Source: Gloeophyllum trabeum ATCC 11539 (Eukaryota; Basidiomycota; Agaricomycetes; Gloeophyllales; Gloeophyllaceae). From it: a DNA stretch of 64,000 nucleotides. Shown one piece after another: positions 1 through 12,014 of this stretch (positions within the stretch are counted from its first letter, which is position 1; every line of letters begins with the position of its first letter). The notes under the pieces were generated by a model. That model ran no database searches. It was not told the DNA's origin and worked only from the letters and a program-made list of their open reading frames with translations. The position numbers and the translations under genes are program-made. Where the stretch lies: NCBI RefSeq assembly GCF_000344685.1, contig NW_006920411.1, positions 2,543,910-2,607,909 on the forward strand. Direction: 5' to 3'.

Positions 1-1208
1 CGATGCCTTAAGTCCTTTTGTACTTGGGGGGAGTGGGCCAATGCTGTGCATGGCTGGTTACGAGTCCTGAGCTGGGCATAAGATACTCCCTATTTTACAC
101 TGTATATCATAGAGCTGACACAAATATTCCTATCTTTCTTGAAGTATCATTTGAATTTCACTAGACCGCTCGGGATCATCTTGTATATTCCTTGATTTGC
201 TATAGAGCTCTGAATATATTATGGATTTCCCGCATTTTTCACAATTTTTCTGGCCCTTCTACAGCCTGCAATCAATTCCAGATACCAATGATGTAATGGC
301 TCTGCAGATCGGGTGAACCTGCAGAGAGCCTATGTCATAGAAGGCAGGAGCCAATCAGAGTCCAGGAATCCAAACCGACGCGGCCCGCACCTCAGCCACT
401 GACTACAAGCCACTACAATAGTCAATTCCCACGATAAGCAATAAAAGTAAAACCGCCATGCGGACTAGGACAAGACACACAGTCGATAAATTCACCAAAA
501 TATTTTTGTAGACCCGTATAGCATACGCCCAGGACTAGAGAAAATAAAAGAGAGATAAGACGAAGAAATGAGCCCACAAGCGAGCAAATAATGGTCACAG
601 AGACTACAAAAACGCGCCAAAAGTGGTTTTGTAGTCTCACATACAAACGGACTTTCAACCGGAGTTTCAAAAGTGTAGTCTACAATACAAACTATAACTC
701 CCACAACTTCTCGGCACAAAAGGTTCTCACGGGGTACAACGTTCGGCACGCAGGCATATTTTGCGCGTAAGGACTCGTAACTGTCCTGCCCCACGCCCAC
801 CAGTTCGACTGAGGTATCGATAATGCCGCTAAGCCTACTAGTACTAGTACTACAGTCTAAGCAAGGACCATTAATTGGAGCACGTGCCCTGGCAAGGTCA
901 CGCGTTGTCGCCTTGACCACTCGACAAACCCCGACAAACCGTCTTGACGGCTTGACGGGGTCACCGAGACAAGGGGTCAAGGCTTGACCCTGCCAACACT
1001 GCAGACAACGGTGTGGCCTCCCCTCACGTGGCTAACAGGTTCGCCGAACTCGTTCGCGAACGCGTTCGGCGGGCGAACTTCCCAGTCGGCTGGACGTTCT
1101 CCTCGTAATGAACGCGACCCGTCACATTGTGTCACAGTTTAAGACCAAACTCGGCAAGCCGACCACCTCCTCTGCCACATCGTCAGTTCAACCACGCCCG
1201 TCCTCGAC
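1..1208. other. Non-coding 5' flank of mrc1
   Basis: No convincing gene is seen here. The longest open frames (minus strand, 422-670 and 492-980) have no recognisable domain and overlap short repeated words such as GACTACAA. An inverted repeat with 8-bp arms lies at 300-326. From about 890 to 1000 the sequence is rich in repeated CTTGAC/GTCAAG words. The last 200 bp hold the promoter-like elements annotated separately. Confidence 0.5.
1025..1071. promoter_or_regulatory. E-box and MluI-box palindrome upstream of mrc1
   Basis: A CACGTG hexamer (1025-1030) is followed by a 30-bp near-perfect palindrome (1042-1071, one mismatched pair) centred on TTCGCGAA and containing ACGCGT at 1060-1065. A second ACGCGT lies at 900-905. 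ACGCGT is the MluI cell-cycle box bound by MBF in yeasts and drives G1/S genes of DNA replication. Its position 140-170 bp before the start of a replication-checkpoint gene fits that role. Binding here is inferred, not shown. Confidence 0.45.
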
Positions 1209-4200
1209 ATGGACGCCGACTCTGGTCTGTCTCACTCGCCGCCACCAGCAGCACGGCGCGTCAAGCGCACCTACGGCAGGCCCAAAGCCGTCGAAGAGAC
1301 TGCGGCCGAGTCGTTTGCGTTCGATCCCGACACATCGTCCAGGACGCTCGTCGAGCCGTCCTCCTCGAACACGACTCTCGCCGGTAGGTCGAGCCAGTCT
1401 GCAAGCGACGATGAGGCGGGGAAGAAGCCCAAGCGCATCCTCGACGAGATGGGCGATCCCGACACGCGTTCCGGGAGCGACGCGGACGAACACGGCGACG
1501 GAGGCTACCAGTTTGAATGGAGGAAAACCTTGATAGAGATCGACGAAGCCGAAGATGTTAATTCTCTCGCTCTCCCTATACGAAACATTCGCGAAGACGA
1601 CTCGCAAATGTCGGATTCTATGCCACCAGCTACTCTAGACGCATCCGGTAATATGTCTACTGGGGCGGATTCTCCAGACTTCTCCCCCGCCACCCTTCCC
1701 CCTCTGACCCAAAGCCCTTCACAACACCATAGCCAGCGGCTCCTAGGCGCGGAGTCGTCAATGTCAGTAGACGACGCGTCTCCCGTGCGTCACGGCCGCG
1801 CTCACTCTGGCAAGCGGCGTGTCATCCAGGACTCGGACTCAGAGGAGGGTGGACGCGCTCACGCATCGCGTCCTGCTGTCTCACCTTCGCGCTCACCTTC
1901 ACGGAAACCTTCGGTGATGCCCTCTGGCTCTGAAGACGAAGAGATGATTAAACCTTCGAAGTTGTTGAATAAAGGCAAGAGCAGGGCGAGGAACTCTATC
2001 AGAAACGTCTCTCCTTTAATGATGGAAGAAGTCGACCTGAGCTCTGGCTCCCATGCAGCCTCGGGCGCGAAGACCAAGAGGGACACGCGCTCAAGGACTA
2101 TAAGGGAGAAGAAGAAGCTAGGGGGTGTCAAGGTACAGTCTTCCTTGTACTTGCCCGGAGCGGACGGTCGCTGACGAGCCCTCCAGAAACCCACCAAGAA
2201 AGAAGTCAAGGAGTCACGCCTCGAACAAGCGCGTCTCATGGCCGACAGAGACGGGCGCATCGCGAGCACCACGAAACCGCTCGCCCCGCTCGCTTTCCTT
2301 TCCCACCTGGGAAAACGGTACGCCCCTGATTTCGCTAACGCGTCAGTCGAGCGAGAGATCTGACGAAAAATCAGAGAGGAATCCCCTGAGAAACCCATTC
2401 CGCCATCGGACCCCATCCAAGATTATTCGTCGCCAGCTTTGAGGAAAGGCCTCCAAGCCGACTCATCGATCCTCGAACCTCTGTCGCAACCCGACAGCTT
2501 CTCCTTTGGCTCCCCCTCCGCGCTCCTTCCACCCTCACCAACCCCCGCAGGCCCCAGCTCCCCCATCAAGCCCCGGGGCCCGGGGCAGACCTTCGACATC
2601 CCAGCGCTGGCGCCCGATTCCGACGAGGACCTCCCCTCGGTCGACCAGATCATGAAAGACGACGACGAGAGACGCGAGAAGGCGCGAAGGCAGCAGGAGC
2701 TGCAGGACAAGAAACTGAAGATCCTCGAGATGCAGAAAAAGATGAAGGAGCAGGTGCGCCAGAACTCCGGCGACGAGGAGGACGAGCTCGTCGTCGCGCA
2801 GGACGACCAGAAGATGCGCAAGCCGCTTCGGAGTCCGCGGAAGAAGGCCGCTGCGGCAAGGATCCCGTTCGTCCCCTCCAAGCGCAAGGAAGGCGCTGCT
2901 TTGACCGCTATGGAGAAGAAGAAATTGGATAAGGAGCTGTTCGAGAGGTACGAGGCCGAGCGGCAGGCGGAGATAAAGAAGAAGGAGGAGGACTGGGTTA
3001 GGAGGGGCGGGAAGATCAAGGACACCCTGAAGGCCGGCGAAAAGAGGGATGTCCTTAGCGAATCTTACAAGAAGTGGCAGGAGAGACAAGATATGAATGT
3101 GGAGGACGAAGGTGAAGAGAGCGACGGGGAGTGGCGGCCGGATGAGGAGGCAGATGAGAATGCGCGACCTCAGATGTCGGGCGACGAGCACGCTTCTGAG
3201 GAGAATGATGAGAACGCGAGGCCCGAGTATTCAGGAGAGGAGGACGAGGGGCCGGTCGTCGCGGTTGCGCAGGATGAGAATGATCCTCCTCAGTCCTCCC
3301 AACGGTACAGGGACAACGCGGACCCTTCGGAAGACATCAACGAGGATGAGGAACAGGAGAGACTCCCTCCACCTCATCGTCGTGCGCGCACGGCACTCCG
3401 AACGCTAGAAGATTCTGAGGAGGAGGAGGTTGCCACCCTGAGCTACGAGTACGCAACCATACCAGAGCCGTCGCTGGGCACGCTATCAGCAGCGTCTTCC
3501 CTCCCTTCTACCTCAGATGATGAAGACAAAGAGAATAACCCCAGCAAGGTATACGATGGCGATGAGGACAAAGAGAACAAGGCGGTACCGGCACTTAGCT
3601 TCGGGTCGTCTCCTCTTGCACCTTTGTTCGCCTCGCGTGGTGGAGAAACATTGTCTTTCAGTGACGAAGAAGAGCAGGAGAATGATAGACCTAGGACGCC
3701 TTTCAAGGTGCTATCAAAGGGCGATGATGCCGCCTCCGACGATCCATTCACATCGCCCCCCAAGAATAGCGCCTTGGCTTCACCGATCCAGTTTGGCGGC
3801 GCGGACGCCGGCCCTGCCATACCCATTTCACCGAGGGAACTCAAGTTTAAGGGACGCGACAACGGCTTTTCTCAGTTCTCAGATAACGAAGGCAATGGGC
3901 CCGAAGTGGAGAACGACGAGAATGCAGGGAGTTCCAGCTGCAAACCCGCAGCGTTACTACCGGCGTTCTCGGAGTTCTTCGAGCCAACGCTTCCGAAGTC
4001 CAGGACGCCCTCCCAGAAAGCATTAGGAAAGAGACGCGCGGTGGAGGAGGAGCCAATCGAAGTGTGGCCAGAGAACCAGTCGGTGAGTGGCTCTTTATAC
4101 TAAGTACGATTTCCTTTTTGGGCAACCTCTGACGTTCGTGCTAGGACGATGATGGGCTGGACCTCCTTGCGAGGCTGCGGGGGAAGGTCAATGATGAAGT

Positions 4201-5881
4201 TCCCCTCACGATCGAAACGGGTCTCCAGCCTGCTTTGGAGGTCGATGAAAGTCGGAAGCGGGACTTGGACGCGATTTTCGAGAAAGAGCAGGAGGCAGTC
4301 GTTCAGGACGCGTTAGGGAAGGCGCGTAAGGACGAGGAGCTGTATGTGAATGAATATGGGTCAGTAATTGTGCTCAGTAAGAACCTTGTGGTGAAGCTGA
4401 CGGTGTTATATGATGTTAGCTTCCTGACTCAGACCAAGCCGGCGGAGACTGCTGAGGCGGCACCCGAGTTCTCCCCCACACAGTCGCCTTTGAACGCGTG
4501 GTTCAGGATGAAGGGCGACTTTTCCCTGACCCAGTCGTCAATGAAGGAGAGGCCTCCTCTTGGGACCCTTGCGCTTGATGAGGACATCGATCCGACGCAA
4601 CCAGGACCTCTTCGCCGACTCCGGAAGCTGGACTCCACAGAGGCAAGTCCAGAACGCAATCCCGTTAGGCAAGAAAATGCCTTTGAAATAATGCGACGCG
4701 GAGCTCTCGCAAAGGAGAAGGTTGCGAAGAGGAAACTCAAAAAGTCGGAGTTTATTGAGGGCGAGGCGGAGGAGTCCGATGAGGATGCGATGTTTGGTCT
4801 TGGAAAGAGGAAGGCCGACGATGACGAAGAGGGCGACGATTCGGATGACGATAAGCCGCTGGAGGGTCTTGTGGATGACGCTCAGGTCGAGGTCCAGGAG
4901 GAGCTGGTCATCGAGAAATACAAGTAAGCTCTGGCCTTGGTCTGCGCAGGCGTGACGATCTGACTAGCATGATGCAGGGAGCACCAAGAGGAGGATGACC
5001 AGCGGCTGGAGCAGATCCATAAGAACGCCGTCGAAGGCAAATACCGCCATGGGACCAAACGGCGTGACAATGCTTTCGGCAGTGATGACAGTGAAAGCGA
5101 GGACGAGGACCGGCCGAAGGTCAAACCGCTGAAGAGGCGGAAGATTGATGGAGACACTTTGGATGAGCTTCGTATGTATACAGTCTACTTGCGGCTGTAC
5201 GCGTCTGACACATTCTTCTTAGAACGCAATCCGGAGACCCTGGCCTTCTTCAATGCCTACCAAGAGCCCGATGATGAGCCCGAGTTCGCCGTCCTGCAAG
5301 AGCCGGATCAGGATGCTCAGATGGATGACGGGCCCGAGGCAGATGCAGAGGAGGAAGAGGAGCCCGAGGTGGTGACCCATGCCGACATCCAGAAGGAGCT
5401 GCGCGCCGCTGCCAAGGAGAAGCAGGTAAGTGTCGATGTGTTCCTGGCAGTGGTTGCATCCCGACTGACTTTACCCCAGCTTCCTCAGGAGAGTTTTGAT
5501 CCACAGGACGCAGACTGGATCGATCGAGACGACGATGATGATCTCGACGACGTCCTGGTGAGGGAGGTGAAAGGCCGGGCGAAGGCGACGTCGTCGCGCA
5601 AGCCTCGGACAGACCTGGACGCACCTTTCGGGTTCAGGAAGCCTGTAGATCCGGAGCTGCAGCGGCGGGAGCAGGCATGGGCCGCTGGACAGAAACAGCG
5701 GGGGCAGGCGAGCGCCATTGCGTCTGCTCATGGGGCGACTGTCACTGGCTTTGGCCAGTCGAGGAAGAGCGGCAAGTCCTCGAAGATGGCTGCTCCAGCA
5801 TCTGGTTCTCAGCCAGGCAAGCTCGCCAAGAAGCCGAGCATGCTACCGTCAGTCCTGGGTCGCAAGAGGTCCGCCTCTTAA
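1209..5881 (+). CDS. mrc1: Mrc1/claspin-like DNA replication checkpoint mediator
   Basis: Mrc1/claspin travels with the replisome, joins polymerase epsilon to the CMG helicase and relays ATR-type kinase signals to the checkpoint kinase. Exons read as 1209-2132, 2187-2317, 2375-4082, 4145-4359, 4420-4923, 4978-5171, 5223-5425 and 5480-5881, giving 1426 residues with every join in frame. The protein is acidic and highly charged. A basic coiled-coil-like stretch lies at about 2650-3090, and an SQ/TQ cluster (LTQTK, PTQSP, LTQSS, PTQPG) at about 4420-4600 fits targets of ATM/ATR-type kinases. The region from about 4740 to 5300 (ESDEDAMFGLG, then RNPETLAFFNAYQE) resembles the MRC1-like domain of fungal orthologues. 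Introns at 4360-4419 and 5426-5479 are multiples of three and could also be read through; splice signals and family fit favour removal. The start is the first ATG in this frame. Confidence 0.9.
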
Positions 5882-7186
5882 CGTGTGGGTTGTATACGGG
5901 ATGGTTAGGAGAAACATCACGATAAGTTATGGACACGCAAACTCGATTTATGTAGCTCTGTCTTGCTTTGTATTGCTCTGTGCATCCTATGTATTCATCA
6001 CTTAAGGTTACTTTTCATGTGGCGGTACCGTAATCAAACAACGCGTCTCATGGAAAACGAGAACCTGAGATCAACATAGAATCATCCAAAACAATAAGAT
6101 ATGAATATTCGTTACTTGTGTTTTAGATTGGGTATATAGAGGTGAACAACGCAGCGCGATTAATCCAAGTGACGCCTGAAGCCCGTCTAATAATTTTGCC
6201 TTCCGAATCTCCTGCCCAGACGGAGCCATGGGGTGATGCGGGCGCGAGAGGGGGCTAGGTTGGTGTAGGCACGCGCGGACTGGCGGGTATAGCTGACGGA
6301 GGGGCTACGCCGTCGTCTCGTAGTCGACTGGTTTATCTGAGGAGCGGGAGATCAGTCGACACTTGTGGGTGGCGAGCAAGTATCCCGGACCTTATGTCTC
6401 TGCATAATTAACTTGGCCATACATGCCGGAGGTCCAGTCTCCCGAAACGGATGCCCTAAACGAAACCGATTATATTGAGGACACGGTCAAAGAGTACGCT
6501 ATAAAACCATACTAACGCGAGGCAATGCGGGTAGCACCAGACTCCCAGGCGTCACAGTCGTCGGCAGCCGTGAGTGTCGCCCAGACGGAGGGTATCAGGA
6601 GGCAGCACAGCACCAACGACGTGATCAGGGACGCCACAAGCATGGGGAACATGACGAGACGGGACGGCGCTAGGGCGCTCAGGCCTGCGGGGGACGGCGA
6701 CGGCGAGCGGAAATCGCGCTGGGTGGTGGTCGCGTCTCAAGTTGCTGGGCTGGTTCTGCTCGGGTTCTATCGCAGGTCAGCTTCGATGGGGTCCTGCCAT
6801 TTTGGGAAGCGTATCAGCTTCGCCTGTTTGCCATCTCCTGTTCGTCGACGTCGACGCTCGAAGTCTTCAGGTTATAACACCGAAAGCTTGCAGTATAGCT
6901 TGAGAATGCCCAGGGCAAATAGACGAATAGGCATTCGATCGCGAACCACTGTATCCCACCGCGAGGCTTCTCCGAGGTACCACGAGATCTACGGCTGTAT
7001 ATTGCTGGCACTCACAATAACTATATACTCACACAGCATAAAAATACACTTCGTCGTGGACACTGCCTAAGCTCGACACAATTGTTTATCATCCTCCTGC
7101 TTGCGCTGTAACTCCAAAAATCCCCGCAAACACTGAAGATCAAAGCAACGATGTCGGGATCGTCTGATATAACGATAGAAATAAAT
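5882..7186. other. Convergent intergenic region, mrc1 / glycosidase
   Basis: This should hold the two 3' ends. The plus-strand open frame 6525-7070 has no recognisable domain and looks random. On the minus strand a short frame (ATG at 6652, stop at 6512) encodes a 46-residue peptide with a hydrophobic N-terminal segment; see findings. An 8-bp-arm inverted repeat (GTCGACTG / CAGTCGAC) lies at about 6323-6360. Confidence 0.4.
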
Positions 7187-8629
7187 TTATAAACTCTTAC
7201 GTTGCGCCAACCAATAATCCCTCCACGCCGATTGAAGCAACAAGACAAATGCTTGTCCTTCTGGACTGTGGTTCTCACCAGTATTGGGGGAACTGAAAGT
7301 GTAAGGGTTGACAGTATTCTGCAACCAACCGTCGTCGTCAATGCTCTTCTCTATTAGAGCCATCGCCCGATTTGCGGCATTCAAGTGCGTGTCGTCGCCT
7401 GCGATGTATGCCATGCGGTACGTGACAGACGCAAGAAGGGCTGTGGAGGATGAATCCGCGAACGAAGAATCGTCATCTAGAATGTTGTATAGCGTTCCGT
7501 TCTCTTTCTGAAGCGGCCAGGTCGCGTTGATAATCTCTTGTATCCAGATCGTCAGGTCGTTGGTCTCCTCTGTTAGGCTGTCTGCTTGATCCGAATTGGC
7601 CAGGGTCTCAAGAACGCGAAGCATCCCAGCTGCGGCCCACCCGTTGCCTGCGGGCGTAAAAGTCAGAAGCCTTTCAAAATTCATGCTCTCCATAATTTAC
7701 CTGTCGCCCAATGAGTATCATCCTGCCACGATCCCAGGGTGACGTGCCGCCAGAGGCCTGAGTCGTCCTTGAGGTAATTTCGGTATAGCTTGCATTGTTG
7801 ATACGCATACTGCATCAAGCCAAGTCCAGATTCGCCACCCTGCAGAGCACCGAAGTACGCTATGAAAGGAGGGGCCATATAAACGAAGTCCGACCTGGCG
7901 GGTGTCAGTTGAGGCGAACAACGTCGCCAAGTGCTTTATGACACACCAAAGTTGCACTTGATCTGTTCGGTGCGATATCGCACCGTCGTTTGTTTGCGGA
8001 GCGACGTGCAGAAGGTAATCCAACTGGTTGCCTGCGGCCTCCCAGAACGGGTTGCTGCTAGCATTGCCGCTGCCACTCGAATTGCCGTATGTCCATGCGC
8101 CAAGTAGGACAGCAACACCAATACCTGTGCGACGTCGTAAATCACGAGCCACCCAAATGGAAGCCTAGTACTCACTAGCTGGATCACCAACCGCACCGTC
8201 ATCCGCCACTAATGGGAGCACCTGGGAAGGTCGGGTCCGGACGGTACTGCAGGAACTCCGTTAATATTTGGTGGAGACGATGATATCCTTTTGAACGTAC
8301 TTTCGAGCAATCGCCAACACGTCTGACGCACTGTCTGACGAGTTCAGAGTCGTAGGTGGCGGAAATGCGGAGGGCCGGAAGACCGAGAGCGAAGGCCAGT
8401 ATAACTCAGTCAAGGCCTCCGCAGCTGTTCCCAATTCCCAACTATTCATTGCACTCAGCATGCCTACCTCGACTTCCTAGCTGATATACACTCACCTCGC
8501 ATTTGCACTTTCCAAAAGCCTCGACCTAACATTGCTTATGGTGTCATTGCTCAATCCCGCCTGGACACCCGCGGGTGCGCTTGAAGCCAAAGTCAAGAGG
8601 GACCTCAGTACTGTAGCTCCAGCAACCAT
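7187..8629 (-). CDS. Secreted six-hairpin glycosidase (GH105-like)
   Basis: Six exons (8496-8629, 8301-8441, 8176-8246, 7947-8124, 7701-7894, 7187-7647) join in frame to 392 residues. The N-terminus has a hydrophobic signal-peptide-like segment ending near APAGVQA, so the protein is probably secreted. The body carries six-hairpin ((alpha/alpha)6 barrel) sequence: NPFWEAAGNQLDYLL, DGAISHR, then WQDDTHWATGNGWAAAGM across the last intron, and a C-terminal GENHSPEGQAFVLLL. Such enzymes (GH105/GH88 relatives) remove unsaturated uronic acids from pectin or similar polysaccharides, but many fungal members have unknown substrates. Possible N-glycosylation sites are NSS, NAS and NGT. No neighbour points to a pectin cluster. 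Family assignment is confident at fold level and moderate at enzyme level. Confidence 0.8.
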
Positions 8630-9771
8630 CGCAAGCCGTACGGGTGAAGGACAAAATCTCCACCTATGCCGGCATACCGCATTATATGCGCACGCACAGC
8701 GGGCTGCCTGGGACCACACGTCATGCGTTGCAATTGATCCAATGCACAAAAGCGGAGGAGGGCAACAGCTTCTTCTTCGCGAACGATCAAGATAGGCAAA
8801 GGTTTAATGAGGGTCTTCCGCCTTGGACATCATACGTATTCTTCTCCGAGGAACAGATTTGCCCAGAACGGCGGCCATGCTGGGCGGATGCTGCACGGAA
8901 GTAAGAGTGGGCGAACACGCCGCCGAGCCTCCCGCCCTGTCCGGGTCCGAGGGCCGAAGCTGAAGAATCCGCCTCAACTCATACCGTCTCTTCCGTCGAG
9001 CATCCCTGTCGTGATAGACAAATGCAAGAGCAGCATTATCACTCTGCAAGGAGAACAGCCCAGAGTGCCATCACAGGAGCAATAGCCTTTCTGAGCTTAG
9101 AGTTTACTAGAACGAGTCCTCGTGCCTGCCAGACGAGCAAATTATGGTGGGGCTACTCGGAGTCTGGAGGCCGAGCGATGGAAAAGACTCCGCATGTTTG
9201 TTTCGCTGAGACGGAAGAAGTGAAGACTCCTGAGTCTCGATATCCTTGCCCAGTAACTGCAAAAGTGCATGCATGTGCATGTGTGCAAGCCGGAACAGAA
9301 CGCCGCAAAGGACGCCTGCGAAAACGGTGGCCGCTGCCGACTGCTGGGTTCCCATTCAAATTCACTTGCCACAAAATCAATTTTCAAGCACTCATGATCA
9401 AATAAGATATACTACACAGCATGCACTTAGCACTACAAGCCGTTTCTACAATGCGCTTCGAGACACCGATGGCGAAAGAGAATTTTGAAGCGAGTTGCCT
9501 AGATCCTGGAGCACAGTACTCGGAATGTACAAATCCACATATCCGCTGACATGGTCGCCGGCATAGCAGAATACTGCTAGATACTCACTAAGAGGTGGTT
9601 AGGTAGGTTGACCTAAAGCACAAGTCAAAAGAAACAAGCAATGACTCCTCTGGCGCTGCGGACTCCCGACACCCGACGAAGGGATGCAAATCGCAGAAGT
9701 GACGCCGATCTTCTCAGCGTCGAGTCGATAGCCATGTACTCCACAGGTTTGCTGGACATCGGCGAGCCATG
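8630..9771. other. Intergenic region, glycosidase / F-box gene
   Basis: It should hold the glycosidase promoter and the F-box 3' end. Several short frames on both strands (for example 9022-9405 plus, 9107-9355 minus) overlap each other and have no recognisable domain. A TGCATGCATGTGCATGTGTG-like alternating stretch lies near 9265-9290. I see no gene. Confidence 0.4.
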
Positions 9772-11355
9772 CTAAATAAAATAGCCTGCCTCATCCTGAG
9801 GGATCCAAGGCACGACCTCGACGTCAATACGCTCACGATACCATCTTTGCACGTCTGCATGGAGCTGGAGGAAACCGCGGTCCACGCGTAGTTTGGCGAT
9901 TGGAAACCCACACGTTATACGTTCTGCGACCACATAACGAAGAACGGCTTCAGTCGCCACTGGCTCGTTCGTGGCGTTGTTCCAAGTGAGCGTCTTCAGC
10001 TTCACCAGTGGACAGCAAGCCCGGACCTGTCCCTGGCTTGACGCATACTCCAGGAGGTATCTCGTGACTTGCGGCATGTCAAAATGGTCCATTTCTAGAT
10101 CAGTTATGGTAGGCATGTATTGAAGCATGAGGCGTGCCGAGTCGGGAGAGAAACGGTTGTAGTGCGAGGAGAACTTCCGTAGCTTTGGGAACCGGTCTAT
10201 TCGTCCCGTGAAGTCAATTTCCCGCAGTTGGAGAGCAAAGAGATCTAGCTGCTCCTGAGTTGAGTCATGGATACGCAGGGTCTCCACGTTGGGCAGGGAA
10301 AAGGCCTTGAAGAAGTAATAACCAAGATGCTCCTCATCGATATTGAATGCGATCCTGAGTGAACGCACAGCAGGGGCAGTTATGATGGGGTAGTTGTAGT
10401 CTTCAGGTGGATCTAGAAAATACTCCATAGGAGGTCCGTGTAAAGAGAGGGTCGACAAATCGGGGCAGGCCAAGATGAAGTCGCGCAACTGGGTCGGCGT
10501 CGGGCGCTGACCCGAGGGGATGCGCAAGTCAAGCGAAGTCAGACTCGTCAGCGCAGGTAAACATGATCGGACATCCATGCCATGCACTGTCGCGCGCCTC
10601 AGAGCAGGGAGACCCCCTCGCATGAATTCCGGCAACTCCACGGGCAAGTCGGAGTCATACTGCACTCGGATATTCATGAGTTGAGTTGCAGGAGTAGTTG
10701 CCAGGATACCTGTACACGCATCCACAATCGTCTTACCGGCAGGCCCATTGATGCTGGTGACATGCCCACTCATCTCCATTATCCCAAAGCATCCGATGAA
10801 TTCCAGGGTCCTCCAGCGCGCGACGTGAGGTTGGATCACTTCCATCAACGACAGGAAGTGGGCTACGGATGCGTCGCTGTCGTGGATATCCTCATCATCA
10901 CAGTAGTTCGCAAAGTTGACAATGATAGTGAGAGGACATGATTGAGATCTTTCAACCTTCATCCTCGCTAGCTCCAGGGACGTGTGAGGGGACACAACTA
11001 GATCACTCCACAAAAGTGGGCTGGTCAATGCCACCCCTCGCCATCGACGGCTTACCCAAGACATCTTCAATACGGAAGGGGCAATCTTGAACCTCCAGCG
11101 ACAAGCCCCATGGGACCAATTCTCGCCTCCGACCCTGGGATGCTTGTGGCATTCGCGAGTGTAGTCCCAGATGTCCGCGAGTGTCTCTGAAGGCAGATCA
11201 TTGATGGGCGTGAGGAGGTCCACCAACCTCTGACGCTCTGCCCGATTGCTCTGAAGCTCCTCCTTGAGTTTCTCGACTGCTGCCTCTATCGTTGCAGCAC
11301 GACGATCCAAGGACCTCAGCGTCGCCTTGATCTCTTTGTACGCTGCGTCGTCCAT
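9772..11355 (-). CDS. F-box protein with leucine-rich C-terminal region
   Basis: A single uninterrupted frame of 527 residues from the ATG at 11355; another in-frame ATG at 11433 would give 553. The first 60 residues look like a coiled coil (EIKATLRSLDRRAATIEAAV, EKLKEELQSNRAERQRL). Next comes an F-box-like segment beginning PINDLPSETLADIW and closing with VSRRWRGVALTSPLLWSDL. The remaining 400 residues contain irregular leucine-rich stretches (LTSLDLRIPS, LSTLSLHG, VETLRIHD, ITDLEMDHFD). F-box proteins recruit substrates to SCF ubiquitin ligases through Skp1. Mushroom genomes have hundreds of this type, mostly of unknown target. I prefer the 11355 start because similar proteins begin close to the coiled coil. 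Confidence 0.8.
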   Translation of the reverse strand: MDDAAYKEIKATLRSLDRRAATIEAAVEKLKEELQSNRAERQRLVDLLTPINDLPSETLADIWDYTRECHKHPRVGGENWSHGACRWRFKIAPSVLKMSWVSRRWRGVALTSPLLWSDLVVSPHTSLELARMKVERSQSCPLTIIVNFANYCDDEDIHDSDASVAHFLSLMEVIQPHVARWRTLEFIGCFGIMEMSGHVTSINGPAGKTIVDACTGILATTPATQLMNIRVQYDSDLPVELPEFMRGGLPALRRATVHGMDVRSCLPALTSLTSLDLRIPSGQRPTPTQLRDFILACPDLSTLSLHGPPMEYFLDPPEDYNYPIITAPAVRSLRIAFNIDEEHLGYYFFKAFSLPNVETLRIHDSTQEQLDLFALQLREIDFTGRIDRFPKLRKFSSHYNRFSPDSARLMLQYMPTITDLEMDHFDMPQVTRYLLEYASSQGQVRACCPLVKLKTLTWNNATNEPVATEAVLRYVVAERITCGFPIAKLRVDRGFLQLHADVQRWYRERIDVEVVPWIPQDEAGYFI

Positions 11356-12014
11356 CTCGTGCCGGACTAGGCATCGATTAGTAGTCGATAGTTCATTATC
11401 ACGTTGCAAACGAGAGCTCGCACTATGTATCACTCCAGTCCCTGGGTATGCAACGTTTTACAGACAAACAGGTAGGTGCCCAGCTTTTCGGGAAGCAGTA
11501 CATCTATATCGATCAAGAACTTGGTCCTCGTTCCCGCCCGATATCAAGAGTTCCTGAAATCGTGTTGTTTGGCGAGGGATGAGCACTGCAGTAGGACGCA
11601 AGATCTTCTGCCCGACGCCCGATTTTGCCGCCGCCGCTCAATGGCAGCAGCAATGAGGCAGGCTTAGAGCGTTCTGGCCGTCGTAGCCTCGAGGACAGAG
11701 GGGCGGGCGATCACGAAGAACCGGCTAAGTTGGTTGGGGTCGACACGAGTTGCGGTCGGTGGAGAACTTAAACCGGTGCCAACGTCACTTCAAGTTCGCA
11801 GGGCCCTTCTTCGCCTGCCAGCCTGACCGCATTCCAGCGGACCCGTTCCTCCTCGTTTCTCTTCTCTTCCCCCACCATCGCCCGCAAGGTCAGTTGGTCT
11901 ACTCGTCGTCGTCGTCGATGTTATTGACCGAATAATGCCAACCTCATGCGACGCGCGCAGGTCGGCTCGTGCTCCATTTGACGGAACCGGATATCTCGCA
12001 GTAGATTTAATAAT
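11356..12014. other. Divergent promoter region, F-box / CBM48 gene
   Basis: Short spacer between two divergent genes. It holds a pyrimidine-rich stretch (11840-11900) before the plus-strand gene. No conserved frame is seen. Confidence 0.45.

Noticed and set aside
492..980. 162-residue minus-strand frame near the window start
   Set aside because: No recognisable domain, overlaps repeated words, and overlaps a competing frame on the same strand.
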